Assembly: GCA_003170825.1 (NCBI GenBank)
Contig: PMYL01000012.1
Coordinates: forward strand, 20,694 to 84,693
Length of the DNA stretch: 64,000 nucleotides
Source of the DNA: Acidobacteriaceae bacterium
GTDB taxonomy: Bacteria > Acidobacteriota > Terriglobia > Terriglobales > Acidobacteriaceae
Reading direction: 5' to 3'
Shown here: positions 7,773-16,910 of the stretch, one piece after another
Layout of the letters: the number at the start of each line of letters is the position of its first letter
Position numbering within the stretch: the stretch's first letter is position 1
Made by a program: the position numbers and the translations under genes
The notes under the pieces: generated by a model
Databases searched by the model: none
What the model was told of the DNA's origin: nothing
What the model saw: only the letters and a program-made list of their open reading frames with translations

Positions 7773-8621
7773 TATTGAGTCTCCTCTTGGGGGTTTGAGG
7801 TGAGATGGAATGAAAAGCCGGTCGATCGAGGTCGGTTTCGACTGGCCGGTCCAATTTGCCAGGGCGATCTCCGCTTTCATTGCTTTTTTAGAGCCGATTC
7901 CCTATGCAAGCAGCCCGTTCGCGGTCGGGATCGAGAGGCATTCTGGAGATGGCCAGATCATGTTCTCTTCCGTTGACCATGGCCCTTGGTCTTGAGCTGG
8001 CAAATCCAGATGCGCCCAGCTTGGCCACGCCTCCATGGCTGCCACTTGGGTAGTGCTGCTTGTCGCCGCGCCGTTTCTTTCCAAAGCGTTCCTTGAAGGT
8101 AGCGCAGATCGAGAACAATCTGCAGGGAGCATTTCAATCGTGCAATTCCCTTTCAAGCGCAACTGCATCGTTGCTGGTGTGCTTCCGGACAACGTGGAGA
8201 AGTCCATCACCAGACCTTCCCCATGAATTGTAGAACGGGATCGGACGCGATTTTCCTTCCTGCCGGGAATGCCCAGCCCGATCTTAACAGCATTTCCACT
8301 TCTGCTACTTACAGCAACCGGGTAGCCGAGTGGCTTTTTCCTTATTGATCCGGCCCAAAAGGATTGCACCACAACAATGCTGTCATCCTGAGCAGAGCGC
8401 AGCGAAGTCGAAGGACCTGCGGTTGCTCATGCTTAACGCGAACTTTTCGCGCTTTCTTGAGGCCCAAGGTCAGAATTCCTGCTCTTTTGTCGCCCGGCAA
8501 GTCGACCTTGTTGCAATCTGAGAATCACCCTTTTGTGGGCCTGCAGGTGTACAGATTTCGCTCGGGCCTGTTCCTCGGAACGGTCCCGGATTTTCGGATG
8601 TTTGCCTGCCTGCAATGAAGC
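7773..8621. other. Long intergenic region without a supportable gene
   Basis: About 850 bases between the C39-type gene and the cytochrome c gene. Several overlapping frames are open (the longest is minus strand 7902-8372), but they compete with each other, show no family signature, no good ribosome-binding site and irregular codon use. The region may be a decayed gene. One dispersed repeat copy lies at 8378-8424. Confidence 0.5.
8378..8424 (+). repeat. Dispersed extragenic repeat, family 1, copy A
   Basis: Begins TGCTGTCATCCTGAGC and ends AGTCGAAGGACCTGCGG. The same two flanks occur at 26178-26268 and 51934-51989 in opposite orientation with different centres. In this copy the centre is short and has no strong hairpin. 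Confidence 0.8.
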
Positions 8622-9092
8622 CTAGTTGCTCGGTTTGTCCGCTGCGGCCGGCTGGCCCTTCGACAGTCCGCGAATGTAAATAATGAGGTTCCACACATCG
8701 TCGTTCTTTGCGCGGCCCATATCGTCGGCAGGCATCTTGCCCTTGCCCTTGCGAATCGCGTCGAACAGTTCCTGGTCGGACTTGGTGGCCAACGCCTTCG
8801 GATCGGTCCAATCCAGGAGCGTCAGTTGCATGTCCTTGGCCAGATCGGTCTTGCCGTTTCCGTTGTCCCCATGGCAAATCGCGCAATCGCGCGCATAGAG
8901 TTTCTTCGCTTTCTCCTGCAACGCGGGAGTCGGTTTCACGGGATTCGTGGAAGCAGGGGCAGCGGGCGCCGGCGCGGCCTCCTGCGCCATGCGCCCCGCG
9001 GCGAGCGCAGGAGCGAGTGTAGGCGCGGGCGTGGACGCAGCCGCAATCTCAAAAAGAATCACAGCGGAAAGAACCAGAAAGGGCTTCAACAT
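8622..9092 (-). CDS. Periplasmic class I cytochrome c
   Basis: A 156-residue protein with an N-terminal hydrophobic export segment (MLKPFLVLSAVILFEIAAAS), an Ala/Pro-rich linker to about residue 55, and one haem-binding motif CAICH in ARDCAICHGDNGNGKTDLAK. The likely distal ligand is the Met in GKGKMPADDM, and the C-terminal helix is DDVWNLIIYIRGL. This is the typical mono-haem electron carrier layout; partners cannot be read from the context. It is a single gene, separated from dapA by about 90 bases, with no oxidase or dehydrogenase genes around it. Confidence 0.9.
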   Translation of the reverse strand: MLKPFLVLSAVILFEIAAASTPAPTLAPALAAGRMAQEAAPAPAAPASTNPVKPTPALQEKAKKLYARDCAICHGDNGNGKTDLAKDMQLTLLDWTDPKALATKSDQELFDAIRKGKGKMPADDMGRAKNDDVWNLIIYIRGLSKGQPAAADKPSN

Positions 9093-9185
9093 GGCTGCCT
9101 CCCCGGTTGCAGGCGCCGGGCATAGGCGCCGTGCAGCCGATTGGATTTCTGGCCCGAATTATAAGCCATACTGACGGACTTGCGC

Positions 9186-10112
9186 TCAGAACACTTCCGA
9201 AATGCCTTCCGGCGCGGGGATCTGTTTGAGCAGGCCGAGTTCGCCGGCCAGGCGTTCGAGTCTGGCGCGGGTGGCGGCTGTGGGCGGCACCAGCGGCAGG
9301 CGGACGCGATCTGTGCAGCGGCCCATCAGGTTGAGCACGGTCTTGACGGGACAGGGATTGGAGTCCCAGAAGTTGGCCTCGATCAGCCGCGCGTACCTGC
9401 GCTCCAGTTCGCGGGCCTCGGCCCAGCTGTTGGCGAGGGCGGCGCGGATCATGCGGCCCATCTCTGCCGGGATTTCGTTGGCGGCTACGCTGATCAGTCC
9501 ATGCGCGCCGATGCCGATCGAAGCCAGGGCCATGTTGTCGTCGCCGCTGAAGATCTTGAATCCTCGCGGCAGGCTGTGAACCAGTTCGGCAATCTGGGGC
9601 AGCTTGCCGCTGGATTCCTTGATGGCCTGGATGTTCGGCGCCGCCTCGGCCAGCCGCACCACGGTCTCGGGATCGAGGTTCACCCCCGTGCGTCCGGGGA
9701 TGTTGTAGAGCGCCACCGGCAGCGGGTTAACCGCCCTGGCCAGGGCCAGAAAATGCTGGAACTGCCCCTCCTGCGAGGGCTTGTTGTAGTAGGGATTGGC
9801 TGAAAGCACGGCGCTCACGCCGCGCACCTGGCGCAGCAGCCCGGCGTGCCGCACCAGCGTCCGGGTCGAGTTGTGGGTGCAGCCGGCCCACACCGGCACC
9901 CGCCCCGCCGCCGCCTCGGCCACAAGGCAAACCGCCAGCAGCCACTCCTCTTCATCCAGCGTGGCCGCCTCGCCCGTCGACCCGCAGGCCACCAAAAAGT
10001 CGATCCCCGAGTCGATCTGCCAGTTCACCAGCGCAATCAGCGCCGCTTCATCGATCGACCCGTCCGCCCGGAAGGGCGTAACGATAGCTGTGCCGCAACC
10101 TGTAGTTTCCAT
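9186..10112 (-). CDS. dapA: 4-hydroxy-tetrahydrodipicolinate synthase
   Basis: DapA condenses pyruvate and aspartate semialdehyde at the branch point to lysine and diaminopimelate. The 308-residue product shows the TIM-barrel landmarks: GSTGEA near residues 44-49, ANPYYNKPS at 105-113, Tyr136 in YNIPGRTG and the Schiff-base Lys165 in AIKESSG. The length fits the family. It is on the same strand as asd-lysC-dapB but separated from them by a membrane-protein gene and a PAP2 gene, so it is probably transcribed separately. Start is ATG at 10112. Confidence 0.95.
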   Translation of the reverse strand: METTGCGTAIVTPFRADGSIDEAALIALVNWQIDSGIDFLVACGSTGEAATLDEEEWLLAVCLVAEAAAGRVPVWAGCTHNSTRTLVRHAGLLRQVRGVSAVLSANPYYNKPSQEGQFQHFLALARAVNPLPVALYNIPGRTGVNLDPETVVRLAEAAPNIQAIKESSGKLPQIAELVHSLPRGFKIFSGDDNMALASIGIGAHGLISVAANEIPAEMGRMIRAALANSWAEARELERRYARLIEANFWDSNPCPVKTVLNLMGRCTDRVRLPLVPPTAATRARLERLAGELGLLKQIPAPEGISEVF

Positions 10113-10334
10113 AATAAAAAAGTGTATAACGAACGGGCGGTGTCGGACCGCTTGGCGGACGAAATCCCAGGCCTAAAAAGCGAGCCTGGGCACCCGGCGC
10201 CCGGGCCTCTGCCCCTGAAACGAATGCAAAAAAGATTGCGTGCCGGGCATTCGGGGGGTATATTCTCTGGTGGCCGAGAAAGCAAAATGGTAATTCCGGC
10301 CTGATACAAACTCTTGGTTCGCATGGAGGGCAAC

Positions 10335-10757
10335 ATGCCGACGCGCACGATTTTTCTTAGCAGGCTGATCGGACTGTACTGCATACTCGCCGTACCATCC
10401 CTGCTCCTTCACAGACAAGCGACCGTGGATGCGATAGCAGGACTTCTTCACAACTCATCCATGATATTGGTGCTTGGTGTGATCACGCTGGCCGCTGGGT
10501 TGGCGATGATTCTTGCGCACAATATCTGGAGGGGTGGAGCGCTGGTTGTGGTCGTCACCCTTGTGGGTTGGTTAGTGCTGATCAAGGCCCTGCTCTTCCT
10601 GTTCCTGCCGCTCGGGGCGGAAGCGGAATGCATCCTGAGAGGGCTGCGCCATCCACAGCTTTTCTACGTGTGCATGATTCCTTCACTCGTTCTCGGCATT
10701 TACCTCACCTATGGCGGATTCTCATCTAAATCCCGTTCGCGAAGAGACGCATCCTAA
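10335..10757 (+). CDS. Small hypothetical membrane protein
   Basis: A 140-residue protein with four likely transmembrane helices: IFLSRLIGLYCILAVPSLLL, then MILVLGVITLAAGLAMILA, then ALVVVVTLVGWLVLIKALLF and FYVCMIPSLVLGIYLTYGG. I chose ATG 10335 because GGAGGGCAAC precedes it; upstream ATG and TTG codons at 10323 and 10314 are in frame. It has a short basic tail (SKSRSRRD). No family recognised. It is divergent from dapA and faces the PAP2 gene end to end. Confidence 0.65.
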   Translation: MPTRTIFLSRLIGLYCILAVPSLLLHRQATVDAIAGLLHNSSMILVLGVITLAAGLAMILAHNIWRGGALVVVVTLVGWLVLIKALLFLFLPLGAEAECILRGLRHPQLFYVCMIPSLVLGIYLTYGGFSSKSRSRRDAS

Positions 10758-10873
10758 CCGGACAGTTGGGTAGCGATCCCGCGAAGTGAAGATTGTTGTG
10801 GGTCTGGAGGGAGAAGCCGGCTCAGACGGCATAGAAGAGGCGGCGGCGCAGGGAGTCGCCGGCTTCCTTAGAG

Positions 10874-11845
10874 TCAGTTCGCTCCTATCGGCATACTTTT
10901 GGCCAATCCTATTCTTGTAAACAGCAGGGGCGCAAGAAAGATGCTCACGATTCCCGCGGCGGTAAAGCGGACGTACTGCAACATAGACCCGAGCATGGCG
11001 AACTTGCCGGGGATCATACCGAAGGCCATATCAAGAAACAGCAACGCGCCTATCACCATGGCGATGGAAAGGAGATAGCGCAGCGTTTTGGCGGCGGCGT
11101 TCGAGCTGCGGGGATCGAAGTTCACCATTCTCAGCTCCAGCGGACGGGCAATGACGATGCCGGTCAGGAATCCGGCGGAGACTAAAGCCTCCCGCGGCTG
11201 GCCGTCGATGCGCCAGCCATTGACGGCAATGGTGAGCAGCCAGAGAGCCAGGCTCGCTGCAACCGCGATTCCAATCTGCTGGGTGTAAGAGAGCCGGCTC
11301 CATGCGGCGCAGATGGCTTCGGCGTATCTTATCCAGAGCAGGGCGACAGAGAGCCCGATCGCCCAGCCGATGAGAACGTCCTCGGCATAATGCACACCGA
11401 GATAAGGCCGCGACACACCTATAAGAACGATGGCCATGACTGCAATGACTCTGACGTAGCGGTTCCCGGCGCACGCATAGAGATAGGAATAGAACGCGGA
11501 CGACGCCATGGCGTGGCCGGAGGGGGTTGAATACTCCGTGGCAAGCGCCGCGGCGCTCTGCGGCGATACGACCCACTTGCTGAGATAGGTTCCTTCGCGG
11601 ATGAAAGGGCGGGGATTTTTGACGATGAGCTTCAATACGCCGTTGAGCGACGAGGCCAGCAGCACCAATACCGAAAGCCGGATAGCCAACTGCTTGTTCC
11701 AGGCAACATAGATCAGCGTGGCGACGAGGATGTAACCGCCGAAATCGCCGAAGAAGGTGGCGGCATGAAAGAACCTGGTGAGAAAGACAGTTCTGTGGTC
11801 GGCCAGGAACTGCATGAGAGCCATATTGAACGGCAGCGGAGACAT
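10874..11845 (-). CDS. PAP2-family membrane phosphatase
   Basis: A 323-residue multi-pass membrane protein with the three phosphatase signatures of the PAP2 superfamily: KLIVKNPRP (KX6RP type), PSGHAMASS and SRPYLGVHYAED (SRX5HX3D). Such enzymes dephosphorylate lipid phosphates such as phosphatidic acid or undecaprenyl diphosphate at the periplasmic face. Start taken at ATG 11845 (MSPLPFNMALMQFL) with AGAGGG upstream; the frame remains open for 66 further codons, overlapping dapB's end, but that extension has no family match. The C-terminal half holds extra hydrophobic helices. It follows dapB on the same strand. Confidence 0.88.
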   Translation of the reverse strand: MSPLPFNMALMQFLADHRTVFLTRFFHAATFFGDFGGYILVATLIYVAWNKQLAIRLSVLVLLASSLNGVLKLIVKNPRPFIREGTYLSKWVVSPQSAAALATEYSTPSGHAMASSAFYSYLYACAGNRYVRVIAVMAIVLIGVSRPYLGVHYAEDVLIGWAIGLSVALLWIRYAEAICAAWSRLSYTQQIGIAVAASLALWLLTIAVNGWRIDGQPREALVSAGFLTGIVIARPLELRMVNFDPRSSNAAAKTLRYLLSIAMVIGALLFLDMAFGMIPGKFAMLGSMLQYVRFTAAGIVSIFLAPLLFTRIGLAKSMPIGAN

Positions 11846-11985
11846 GCTCTTACCCTCTTGCAAAGTGTATGCGCGGTGAAGCAGCGGGATGGGAACGAGC
11901 GCATGGCGCGGCCGGCCGCACAGGATCGATTGGCGAAGAAGACCCGCGCATCGAAAGCCCCACGCTCTCTTCCATTGGGAACCCC

Positions 11986-12660
11986 CTACAACTGGTCGAA
12001 GATTTCGCGGAAGTCCCATACGCCGGATTTTTGGGCTAACCACTCGGCGGCGCGGACGGCGCCGAGGGCTAAGCAGCGGCGGCTTTGGACGTCGTGCTTA
12101 AGCTCGAGAATGTCGTCTGGGCCGGAGGCGGTGACGATGTGCTCGCCTTTGGCGTCGCCTACGCGGTGGGATGTGATTTCCACCTTGGTTCCGGGCTGCG
12201 CTGCTTCGACGATCTGCCGGAGGGTAATGGCGGTGCCGGAGGGGGCGTCGAGCTTGGAGACGTGGTGGGTCTCAGAGATGGAGAAGGTATAGCCGTCGAG
12301 TTTGGCCAGTTCGGCGGTGAGGCGGAAGAGCTTTTGCACACCGATGGAGAAGTTGGTTCCGTAGAGCAGCGCGCCGCGCTTTTGCGCTTTGGACTTGATT
12401 TCTTCAAGATGGGCGTACCAGCCGGTGGTTCCCACCACGATGCGGCCGCCCAGCGCCAGCACGGCGCGCATGTTCTCTACCGCGGCCTCGGGGGCGGTGA
12501 AGTCGATGACCGCGTCCACGCCGGCCAGGGTGGAGGCGGTGAGGGCGGAGGCGTGTTCATTTTCTGTAATGTCGAGCGCGCGGACGTCGTGGCCGCGTTC
12601 ACGGGCCACCTCGGCGACGAGGCTTCCGGTTTTTCCCCTGCCTAGAACTAGAAACAGCAT
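11986..12660 (-). CDS. dapB: 4-hydroxy-tetrahydrodipicolinate reductase
   Basis: DapB reduces the DapA product toward diaminopimelate. The 224-residue protein has an N-terminal Rossmann fold, FLVLGRGKTGSLVAE, and the catalytic/substrate motif SETHHVSKLDAPSGTA near its middle. It is shorter than the roughly 270 residues of the E. coli enzyme and its nucleotide motif is GRGKTG rather than GxxGRMG, a variant found in compact DapB proteins. Gene order asd-lysC-dapB with a spacing of about 31 bases from lysC suggests one transcription unit for aspartate-to-lysine flow. Confidence 0.93.
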   Translation of the reverse strand: MLFLVLGRGKTGSLVAEVARERGHDVRALDITENEHASALTASTLAGVDAVIDFTAPEAAVENMRAVLALGGRIVVGTTGWYAHLEEIKSKAQKRGALLYGTNFSIGVQKLFRLTAELAKLDGYTFSISETHHVSKLDAPSGTAITLRQIVEAAQPGTKVEITSHRVGDAKGEHIVTASGPDDILELKHDVQSRRCLALGAVRAAEWLAQKSGVWDFREIFDQL

Positions 12661-12691
12661 GATGACCTCTTTTATAGCTGCTGGAAGCTGT

Positions 12692-14098
12692 CTAAACTTT
12701 GCGGGCCTCGACGTCGAAGATCGCGGGGTCGGGGTCCTTGAAGAAGGCCGCGTGCAGCGAGCGCACGGCCTCGTCGGCGTCGTCCTCGTCGATCATGAAA
12801 CTCATGTTAATCTCGCTGGCGCCCTGCGAGATCATCCTCACATTGATGTGGCGGATGGCGCTGAATACCTGCGCCGCCATGCCGCTCTGCCCGCGAATGT
12901 CTTCGCCCACCATGCACACCAGCGCCTTGCGGCCCTCGTATTTCACGTCGGCCAGCTTGCTCAGATCGGCGGCGATGGCGGGGAGCTTTTCGTTCGAGTC
13001 CACAGTGAGCGAGACCGAGACCTCGCTGGTCGAAACCATGTCCACCGCGCACTGATGCTTGTCGAAGATGGCGAATATCTCGCTCATATAGCCGTGGGTC
13101 ATCAACATGCGGCTGGCCACCACGTCGATGATGCTCAGCTTCTTTTTGACGGCGATGGACTTGAAGGGGCTCTTGCAGTGAGGCGCCAGGGAGGTGATGC
13201 GCGTGCCCTCGCAAGCGGCGTTGCGGCTATTGAGCACCAGCACCGGGATGTTCTTTTTTACGGCCGGCAGGATGGTGGCCGGATGCAGCACCTTGGCGCC
13301 GAAGTAGGCCAGTTCGGCCGCTTCCTCAAAGCTGATGACCTTCACGCGCAGGGCATCGGGGCAGACGCGGGGATCGGTGGTCATAATGCCGTCCACGTCG
13401 GTCCAGATCTCGATGGCCTCGGCCGAGAGCGCGCCGCCCACCAGGGCGCCGGTGAAGTCCGAGCCGCCGCGGCCGATGGTGGTGGTGATGCCGGCCTCAT
13501 TCGATGCGATGAAGCCGCCCATCACCGGCACCTTGCCCAGGCTGGTGAGAGGGAGCAGCTTTTCCTGGGCGCGTTTGTCGATCACGGCGTCCAGCGGGAC
13601 CGCTCTCTGGAATTGCGAGTCGGTGACGATGATCTCGCGGGCGTCCACGTGGACGGCGTCGATGCCGCGCTCACGGAAGGCCGCGGCGACGATGCGGCTG
13701 GAGATGCGCTCGCCATAACTGACGATCAGGTCGGAGATGCGCGGGGTGAGTTCGAGAATGGCCGCCAGGCCGCGGAGTATCTCGTCCAGCGAGTCGAATT
13801 TCTGGTCGATCAACTCAATCAACGCGGCGGAGTCGGCGGAGTTCTCGATCAGCGCGGCGGCGGTGTCGCGGTGGCGCGAGCGCAGACGCGTGCTGATGGC
13901 CATGGCGCCGGTGCGGTCCCCTTGCGCGGCAGCCGCGGCGGCGCGCAGCAATTGATCGGTAACCTTGGCCATGGCGCTGACGACCACCACGGGCTGCTTG
14001 CCCAGAGCCACGCGTCCGGCCACGATTGCCGCGGTACGGCCGATGGCAGCCGGGTCCTCGACCGACGTGCCGCCAAACTTCATCACCACCAGGCTCAT
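12692..14098 (-). CDS. lysC: Aspartate kinase
   Basis: Aspartokinase phosphorylates aspartate, the first step of the aspartate family pathway. From ATG 14098 the 468-residue product starts MSLVVMKFGGTSVED, with the canonical KFGGTS ATP/aspartate motif at the very N-terminus; the 18 codons upstream (to 14152) are not conserved. The middle part contains the kinase domain (GRGGSDFTGALVG), and the C-terminal 150 residues hold two ACT domains (VSLTVDSNEKL and RMISQGASEINMSFMI), the usual site of lysine or threonine feedback. It sits between asd and dapB with about 31 bases on each side. Confidence 0.95.
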   Translation of the reverse strand: MSLVVMKFGGTSVEDPAAIGRTAAIVAGRVALGKQPVVVVSAMAKVTDQLLRAAAAAAQGDRTGAMAISTRLRSRHRDTAAALIENSADSAALIELIDQKFDSLDEILRGLAAILELTPRISDLIVSYGERISSRIVAAAFRERGIDAVHVDAREIIVTDSQFQRAVPLDAVIDKRAQEKLLPLTSLGKVPVMGGFIASNEAGITTTIGRGGSDFTGALVGGALSAEAIEIWTDVDGIMTTDPRVCPDALRVKVISFEEAAELAYFGAKVLHPATILPAVKKNIPVLVLNSRNAACEGTRITSLAPHCKSPFKSIAVKKKLSIIDVVASRMLMTHGYMSEIFAIFDKHQCAVDMVSTSEVSVSLTVDSNEKLPAIAADLSKLADVKYEGRKALVCMVGEDIRGQSGMAAQVFSAIRHINVRMISQGASEINMSFMIDEDDADEAVRSLHAAFFKDPDPAIFDVEARKV

Positions 14099-14129
14099 GC
14101 GAATCTTCCCATTGTTCCTTGCCAGTGCT

Positions 14130-15206
14130 TCAAGCGCGTGCGGCAACCTCAACCACAGGTTCCAATTTGCCCAGACTTGCCAGCAGTTCGGCGTTCAGGA
14201 TGGCGGCTCCGGCCGCTCCGCGAATCGTGTTGTGCGAGAGCACGGTAAACTTCCAGTCGAGCAGGCCGCAGGGGCGCAGCCGGCCCACGGTCACCGCCAT
14301 TCCATTGCCGCGATTACGGTCGAGGCGGGGCTGGGGGCGATCGTCCTGCGGCGCCCACTCGATGGGCTGATCGGGGGCGGTCGGCAGTCCCTGTCCGGCC
14401 AGCGGACGGAACTCCGCCCATGCGGCCAGAATCTCTTCGCGCGTAGCCGTCTTTGCCAGCTTGATGCTGACGCTCTCGGTGTGGCCGTCCTCCACCGCAA
14501 CGCGGTTGCACTGGGCGCTGATGCGCGCCGCGAGAGGCGTCACCGCGTGGCCTTCGAGCTTGCCCAGCAGCTTGAGGGTCTCGGCCTCCATCTTCTCTTC
14601 TTCGTTGCCGATGTAGGGCACGACATTGTCCAGAATATCCATCGACGCCACGCCGGGGTAGCCCGCTCCCGACACCGCCTGCATGGTGGTGACGAAGATC
14701 TGCTCGATGCCGAAGCGCTCCTCGATGGGCTTGAGGGCCATGACCAGGCCGATGGTGGAGCAGTTGGGGTTGGTGACCATGTAGCCGCCCGACTGCCGGC
14801 GCGAGGGCTGCTCCTCGATCAGGTGCAGGTGGTCGGCGTTGATCTCGGGGATAACCAGCGGCACGTTGGGGGCCATGCGGTAGGCGCTGGAATTCGAGAC
14901 CACCGCGCAGCCGGCGGCGGCAAAGCGCGGCTCTAACTCGCGCGCAATGGCGGCGTCGAGAGCGGCGAAGATGATTTTGGGCGCGCCCTCGGGATCGGCC
15001 GGCGCAACGGTCATTTTGGCGATGCGCTCGGGCAGCGGCGTGTCGAGACGCCACTTTGCGGCCTCGCCGTAGGGCTTGCCGCTGGAGCGGTCGCTGGCCG
15101 CCAGCCAGGCGATCTCGAACCACGGATGGCGCTCAAGAATCTGAATGAAGCGTTGGCCGACCATTCCGGTCGCGCCCAGGATGCCGATTGGATATTTGGT
15201 TTTCAT
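14130..15206 (-). CDS. asd: Aspartate-semialdehyde dehydrogenase (archaeal/fungal-type)
   Basis: Converts aspartyl phosphate to aspartate semialdehyde, the step after LysC. The 358-residue product begins MKTKYPIGILGATGMVGQRF (NADP-binding), has SNSSAYRM before the active site and Cys149 in TNPNCSTIGL. The SNSSAYRM form and the insert VTTMQAVSGAGYPGVASMDI resemble the archaeal/fungal branch rather than the E. coli branch (recognition by eye). It is the first gene of asd-lysC-dapB on the minus strand. Confidence 0.94.
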   Translation of the reverse strand: MKTKYPIGILGATGMVGQRFIQILERHPWFEIAWLAASDRSSGKPYGEAAKWRLDTPLPERIAKMTVAPADPEGAPKIIFAALDAAIARELEPRFAAAGCAVVSNSSAYRMAPNVPLVIPEINADHLHLIEEQPSRRQSGGYMVTNPNCSTIGLVMALKPIEERFGIEQIFVTTMQAVSGAGYPGVASMDILDNVVPYIGNEEEKMEAETLKLLGKLEGHAVTPLAARISAQCNRVAVEDGHTESVSIKLAKTATREEILAAWAEFRPLAGQGLPTAPDQPIEWAPQDDRPQPRLDRNRGNGMAVTVGRLRPCGLLDWKFTVLSHNTIRGAAGAAILNAELLASLGKLEPVVEVAARA

Positions 15207-15213
15207 GGCCTAT

Positions 15214-15325
15214 AGCATTTCTCGAACTGCTGCTGAATGATCCACCTCAGCCAAGTGGATTTTTCCTCAAGAAAAAATCCGCCTTTCACGGCACTTCGCG
15301 ACTCATCGTGAATTCGAGAAATGCT
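15214..15325. repeat. 112-bp element bounded by a perfect 13-bp inverted repeat
   Basis: AGCATTTCTCGAA at 15214-15226 is the reverse complement of 15313-15325. Inside it, GGATTTTT (15257-15264) pairs with AAAAATCC (15273-15280). It lies between asd and the J-domain gene, both on the minus strand, and could be a small non-autonomous element or a transcript-end structure. Confidence 0.6.
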
Positions 15326-15493
15326 CTGAACACTCCAGTGTACAGGAGGATGGGTGCGGCCCAGCAAATTGCCTGCGGGCGGGCACGGGTCAGCTTCCGA
15401 GTAGCCGGCGGCTCACCAGGTGGCGGCCGCTTCTGCGGTTGAGAGGGCAAACGCGATCCATCACGCCTTATCATCCCCATTTGCGCCGGTCCC

Positions 15494-16126
15494 CTAGGAT
15501 GCGCCATTCCCCGCAGGCACAATGATAGGCGCATGGGGAGAGGTCGAGGCCTTTCTCGCCTCTACTCCACCAGTGGCGAAGGGTCCCGCACCACTGGTCA
15601 GCAATTTATTCAGAGTCGGGATATTCGCGCGTTGCGTTTCCACGAAGTCCACGCCCTCCGCCGTTAGTGTGAAAGCTGAGTTGTCCGCTCGGGTGATGTA
15701 CCCTTTCTTTTGCAGATACCACAACGTGAATTCCAGATACTCGCGAGGAAACCCCATGCGCCCCTCGACCTCCATAAGTGAAACATCCGGGGTGGAAGGG
15801 CTTGTGCGGCGCCGAAAATATAGCAGCGCCAGCACCGCCAACCGCCGGTTCAACTCGCCCTCTATGTTATCCATAAAATCAATCGAAGAGGATAAGGGGT
15901 CAGCCTGGGGCGCCTCCTTTATGCTACCCGAATCGTATTCAGCGCGGCTCGCTGGATTGGACAATACGTCATAGGCTTGCTTCAACAGGAAGAACTTATC
16001 GGCATCGCCGGTCTCCGGGTTGTCCGGGTGAAGGCGGGCCGCCAGGAATCGATAAACGCGGTGGATTGTGTCGGGCTCTGCATTGGGGCTGATTTGGAGA
16101 AATTCGTAGTAATTCGAAACTTCCAT
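15494..16126 (-). CDS. J-domain protein with C-terminal winged-helix-like region
   Basis: Residues 5-70 are a DnaJ domain: YYEFLQISPNAEPDTI, the HPD motif at 33-35, and FFLLKQAYDVLSNPASRAEY. J-domains recruit and stimulate DnaK/Hsp70 through HPD. There is no Gly/Phe region or zinc-finger domain, so this is not DnaJ itself. After an acidic linker, residues about 115-180 (MGFPREYLEFTLWYLQKKGY, then ITRADNSAFTLTAEGVDFVE) read like a winged-helix fold, suggesting a DNA- or protein-binding adaptor. The C-terminus is disordered. It stands alone, upstream of an IS remnant region. Confidence 0.82.
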   Translation of the reverse strand: MEVSNYYEFLQISPNAEPDTIHRVYRFLAARLHPDNPETGDADKFFLLKQAYDVLSNPASRAEYDSGSIKEAPQADPLSSSIDFMDNIEGELNRRLAVLALLYFRRRTSPSTPDVSLMEVEGRMGFPREYLEFTLWYLQKKGYITRADNSAFTLTAEGVDFVETQRANIPTLNKLLTSGAGPFATGGVEARKASTSPHAPIIVPAGNGAS

Positions 16127-16212
16127 TATGGCTCCTGGAGATACGCATCTCTCTCTAAAATCTGAATTTTCATTATAGTCTCTTCGGAGAGACGCTTCTC
16201 TCTCTCAGAACC

Positions 16213-16402
16213 TGTCTTAAAACTACCTGATGAACCATCGAAGGAATATGCGCGGAGCAGCGGATTCCGTAACTTAACGGCATGTATCCGAGCGATTTGA
16301 CGCTTGAGCAGTGGGCAAGACTGGAACCTTTGCCGAAGGAGCCGCGCGGGGACCGTCGCGCCGGAGGCCGTCCTCGCAAGTATGAGTTGCGGCGGGTGGC
16401 GG
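16213..16402 (+). mobile_element. Truncated IS5-family element: left end and transposase N-terminus
   Basis: From ATG 16282 the frame encodes MYPSDLTLEQWARLEPLPKE and then GGRPRKYELRRV, the standard N-terminus of IS5-group transposases (DUF4096 region). Similarity ends around base 16402 and no DDE domain follows. The 70 bases upstream, starting near CAGAACCTGTCTTAAAAC, look like the element's left end. No matching right end is visible, so only the first few percent of the element remains. Confidence 0.75.
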
Positions 16403-16910
16403 CTCAACTTGCCGGGCCTGGGTGGGCGTCGCGGGGCGGGACAGGAAAGCCCGAAAAGACGCGGTGGCGGATCAGTTTCCGAGTCGCCGGCCAACCGGGC
16501 GTTGGCTGTTAAACGCCGAATTGGACTCAACATCTCGGTGAGCGCAATGCCCTGTTTGCGTCAAGTGAGACTCAGATTCCGGATTGCCCGTGATCCACGG
16601 GCGCTCAAATCTGCCAGAAGGAATAGGCCTCAACTCAGATAAATACCCAAGCAGGCAGCGGGCTTCGGCCACAACGCTCATTTCGGCCGTAACCGATCAC
16701 TGGTAAGAGTGACGTGCATCACTGCGGACCACTGTTTGCCGAGATGTAGACTAATTCGGGTTTTTGAGGGGGGAAACTACCTGTGGGAAGCAGGAGGGAA
16801 GGCTTCGTGAGGGCGAGAACAAGGCTGAGACTTCCGGTTGCAGCGGGCGGCGGAGGCGAAGGAATTGCCGTGCATGGAAGGCGCGGTCGCGCGCGCGGAG
16901 GCAATGGGAT
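16403..16910. other. Region after the IS remnant, upstream of the CoA-transferase operon
   Basis: About 500 bases without a supportable gene. The frame of the CoA-transferase stays open back to 16764 but that extension has no family match. A Crp-like site lies at 16709-16722. Confidence 0.5.
16709..16722. promoter_or_regulatory. Candidate Crp/Fnr-type operator GTGA-N6-TCAC
   Basis: GTGACGTGCATCAC matches the core half-sites of Crp-type operators exactly (GTGA, six bases, TCAC). It lies about 190 bases before the first gene of the 2-oxoacid oxidoreductase operon. A Crp/Fnr regulator gene ends at base 324, but a link is only a guess. Confidence 0.4.

Noticed and set aside
7902-8372. 156-codon minus-strand frame in the gap before cytochrome c
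   Set aside because: No family signature, no ribosome-binding site, codon use unlike the neighbours, and several competing frames of similar length on both strands.
12389-14248. 619-codon plus-strand frame opposite lysC
   Set aside because: Antisense shadow of lysC: GC-rich codon structure leaves the complementary frame open. The lysC frame has clear motifs throughout.
16403-16720. Remaining body of the IS5-like transposase
   Set aside because: After about 40 codons similarity to the transposase stops and the following frames show no DDE catalytic motifs.
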